A stretch of 64,000 nucleotides of DNA from a virus, in the IMG/VR virus record IMGVR_UViG_3300044712_000998, positions 1-64,000 of that record. One strand, written 5' to 3'. How positions within the stretch are numbered: position 1 is the stretch's first letter; each line of letters opens with the position of its first letter. A model generated the notes under the pieces. The model was not told the origin of the DNA. It saw only the letters and a list, made by a program, of their open reading frames with translations, and did not search any database. Both the position numbers and the translations under genes were made by a program. Of this stretch, positions 63,612-64,000 are shown piece after piece.

Positions 63612-64000
63612 TAGTCGGACTCCGTCAACGCGGAGCCGAACGGGTTCCTGGCGTTCCACTCGTTGTCGGTTTCCTGGATTCGATCCCGGACGTTCTCGAT
63701 GACCGACTTGATCTCGGCAACCGTGGCGGGGCGCCAGGCGCCCTCCGTATCGCCGAGGCTGTTGCCTGGGTTGAACTCGCCATCGGAGTCAACCCGGTAG
63801 CCCTGATCATCGGAGTTACCCGACATGAAGACAACCTCGTTGAGATCGTAGTCGTGATCGTTGTTACACTCCAGGGGGACCACGGCGACGCCGAGGGCCC
63901 AGCGACCAGCCTTCGAGAAGAACCCTGGGATCGGAGCGGCTCTGGCCTCCGAGCTGCCGCCGTCCTTGTCGATCATGTCGACGATCTCAGGCTTCCCGAG
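63611..64000 (-). CDS. Hypothetical protein, possibly continuing past the right edge
   Basis: The frame contains ATG 63976 (MIDKDGGSSEA) but is open to the window edge, so the true start may lie outside. The protein is acidic and Asn/Asp/Gly-rich (CNNDHDYDLNEVVFMSGN). No family recognised. The stop overlaps the downstream gene's start. Confidence 0.4.
   Translation of the reverse strand, partial: LGKPEIVDMIDKDGGSSEARAAPIPGFFSKAGRWALGVAVVPLECNNDHDYDLNEVVFMSGNSDDQGYRVDSDGEFNPGNSLGDTEGAWRPATVAEIKSVIENVRDRIQETDNEWNARNPFGSALTESD

Noticed and set aside
1-64000. tRNA genes, CRISPR arrays, insertion sequences or attachment sites.
   Set aside because: Coding density leaves almost no room, and no cloverleaf-like, regularly spaced-repeat or transposase pattern was seen.

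Overview
The window is a fragment of a large, GC-rich tailed-phage genome (Caudoviricetes). It is packed almost end to end with about 96 genes, all on the minus strand, so transcription runs from high to low coordinates. Most neighbours overlap by 1 to 14 bases (ATGA, GTGA, TTGA or TGATG junctions). GTG starts are frequent and AGGAGG-like ribosome sites are common. I see no tRNA, rRNA, CRISPR array, integrase or insertion sequence. A portal protein, a long run of tail-fibre genes and many tiny accessory genes identify it as phage. A beta-barrel-like secreted protein ending in Phe and spanin-like membrane proteins suggest, by inference, a Gram-negative host. No terminase, major capsid, tape-measure, polymerase or lysogeny gene is recognisable here, so the complete genome must be much longer.

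Layout, left to right. 1-17.2 kb: portal protein (6158-8029) among large proteins rich in Pro/Ala linkers and glycine-zipper hydrophobic segments, probably head-internal or ejected virion proteins. Several share a short RKLA motif. Embedded here are a spermidine-synthase-like enzyme, a Nudix protein and an HExxH metalloprotease. 17.2-22.6 kb: membrane and envelope proteins (two-helix holin-like protein, beta-barrel candidate, i-spanin-like protein, 41-residue membrane peptide, permuted NlpC/P60 hydrolase, coiled-coil anchor), a possible lysis or host-envelope module interleaved with a fibre gene. 22.6-36.7 kb: a very large adhesion locus that includes a delta-60 beta-propeller fibre, a 1269-residue repeat fibre, a 753-residue fibre and a YadA-like 844-residue protein, which share end modules. 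36.7-42.4 kb: a PD-(D/E)XK nuclease candidate, a staphylococcal-nuclease-like protein and uncharacterised genes.

42.4-47.8 kb: two cysteine-rich surface-type proteins and an Ig/lectin-like adhesin. At 47.9 kb a hairpin followed by ten T residues on the coding strand looks like a terminator separating these genes from two helix-turn-helix proteins to the right. The second of these appears split from its upstream gene by a one-base frame change. 49.4-51.4 kb holds a 640-residue protein of unknown function. 51.4-64 kb is an accessory region of about 38 small genes: many zinc-knuckle microproteins, single-helix membrane proteins, a Lar-like antirestriction candidate, a natural His/Gly-rich membrane microprotein and a perfect 17-bp inverted repeat.

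Taken together, the left half builds the virion and its receptor-binding apparatus, and the right half looks like host-takeover or early genes. All functions come from reading motifs by eye; no database search was possible.
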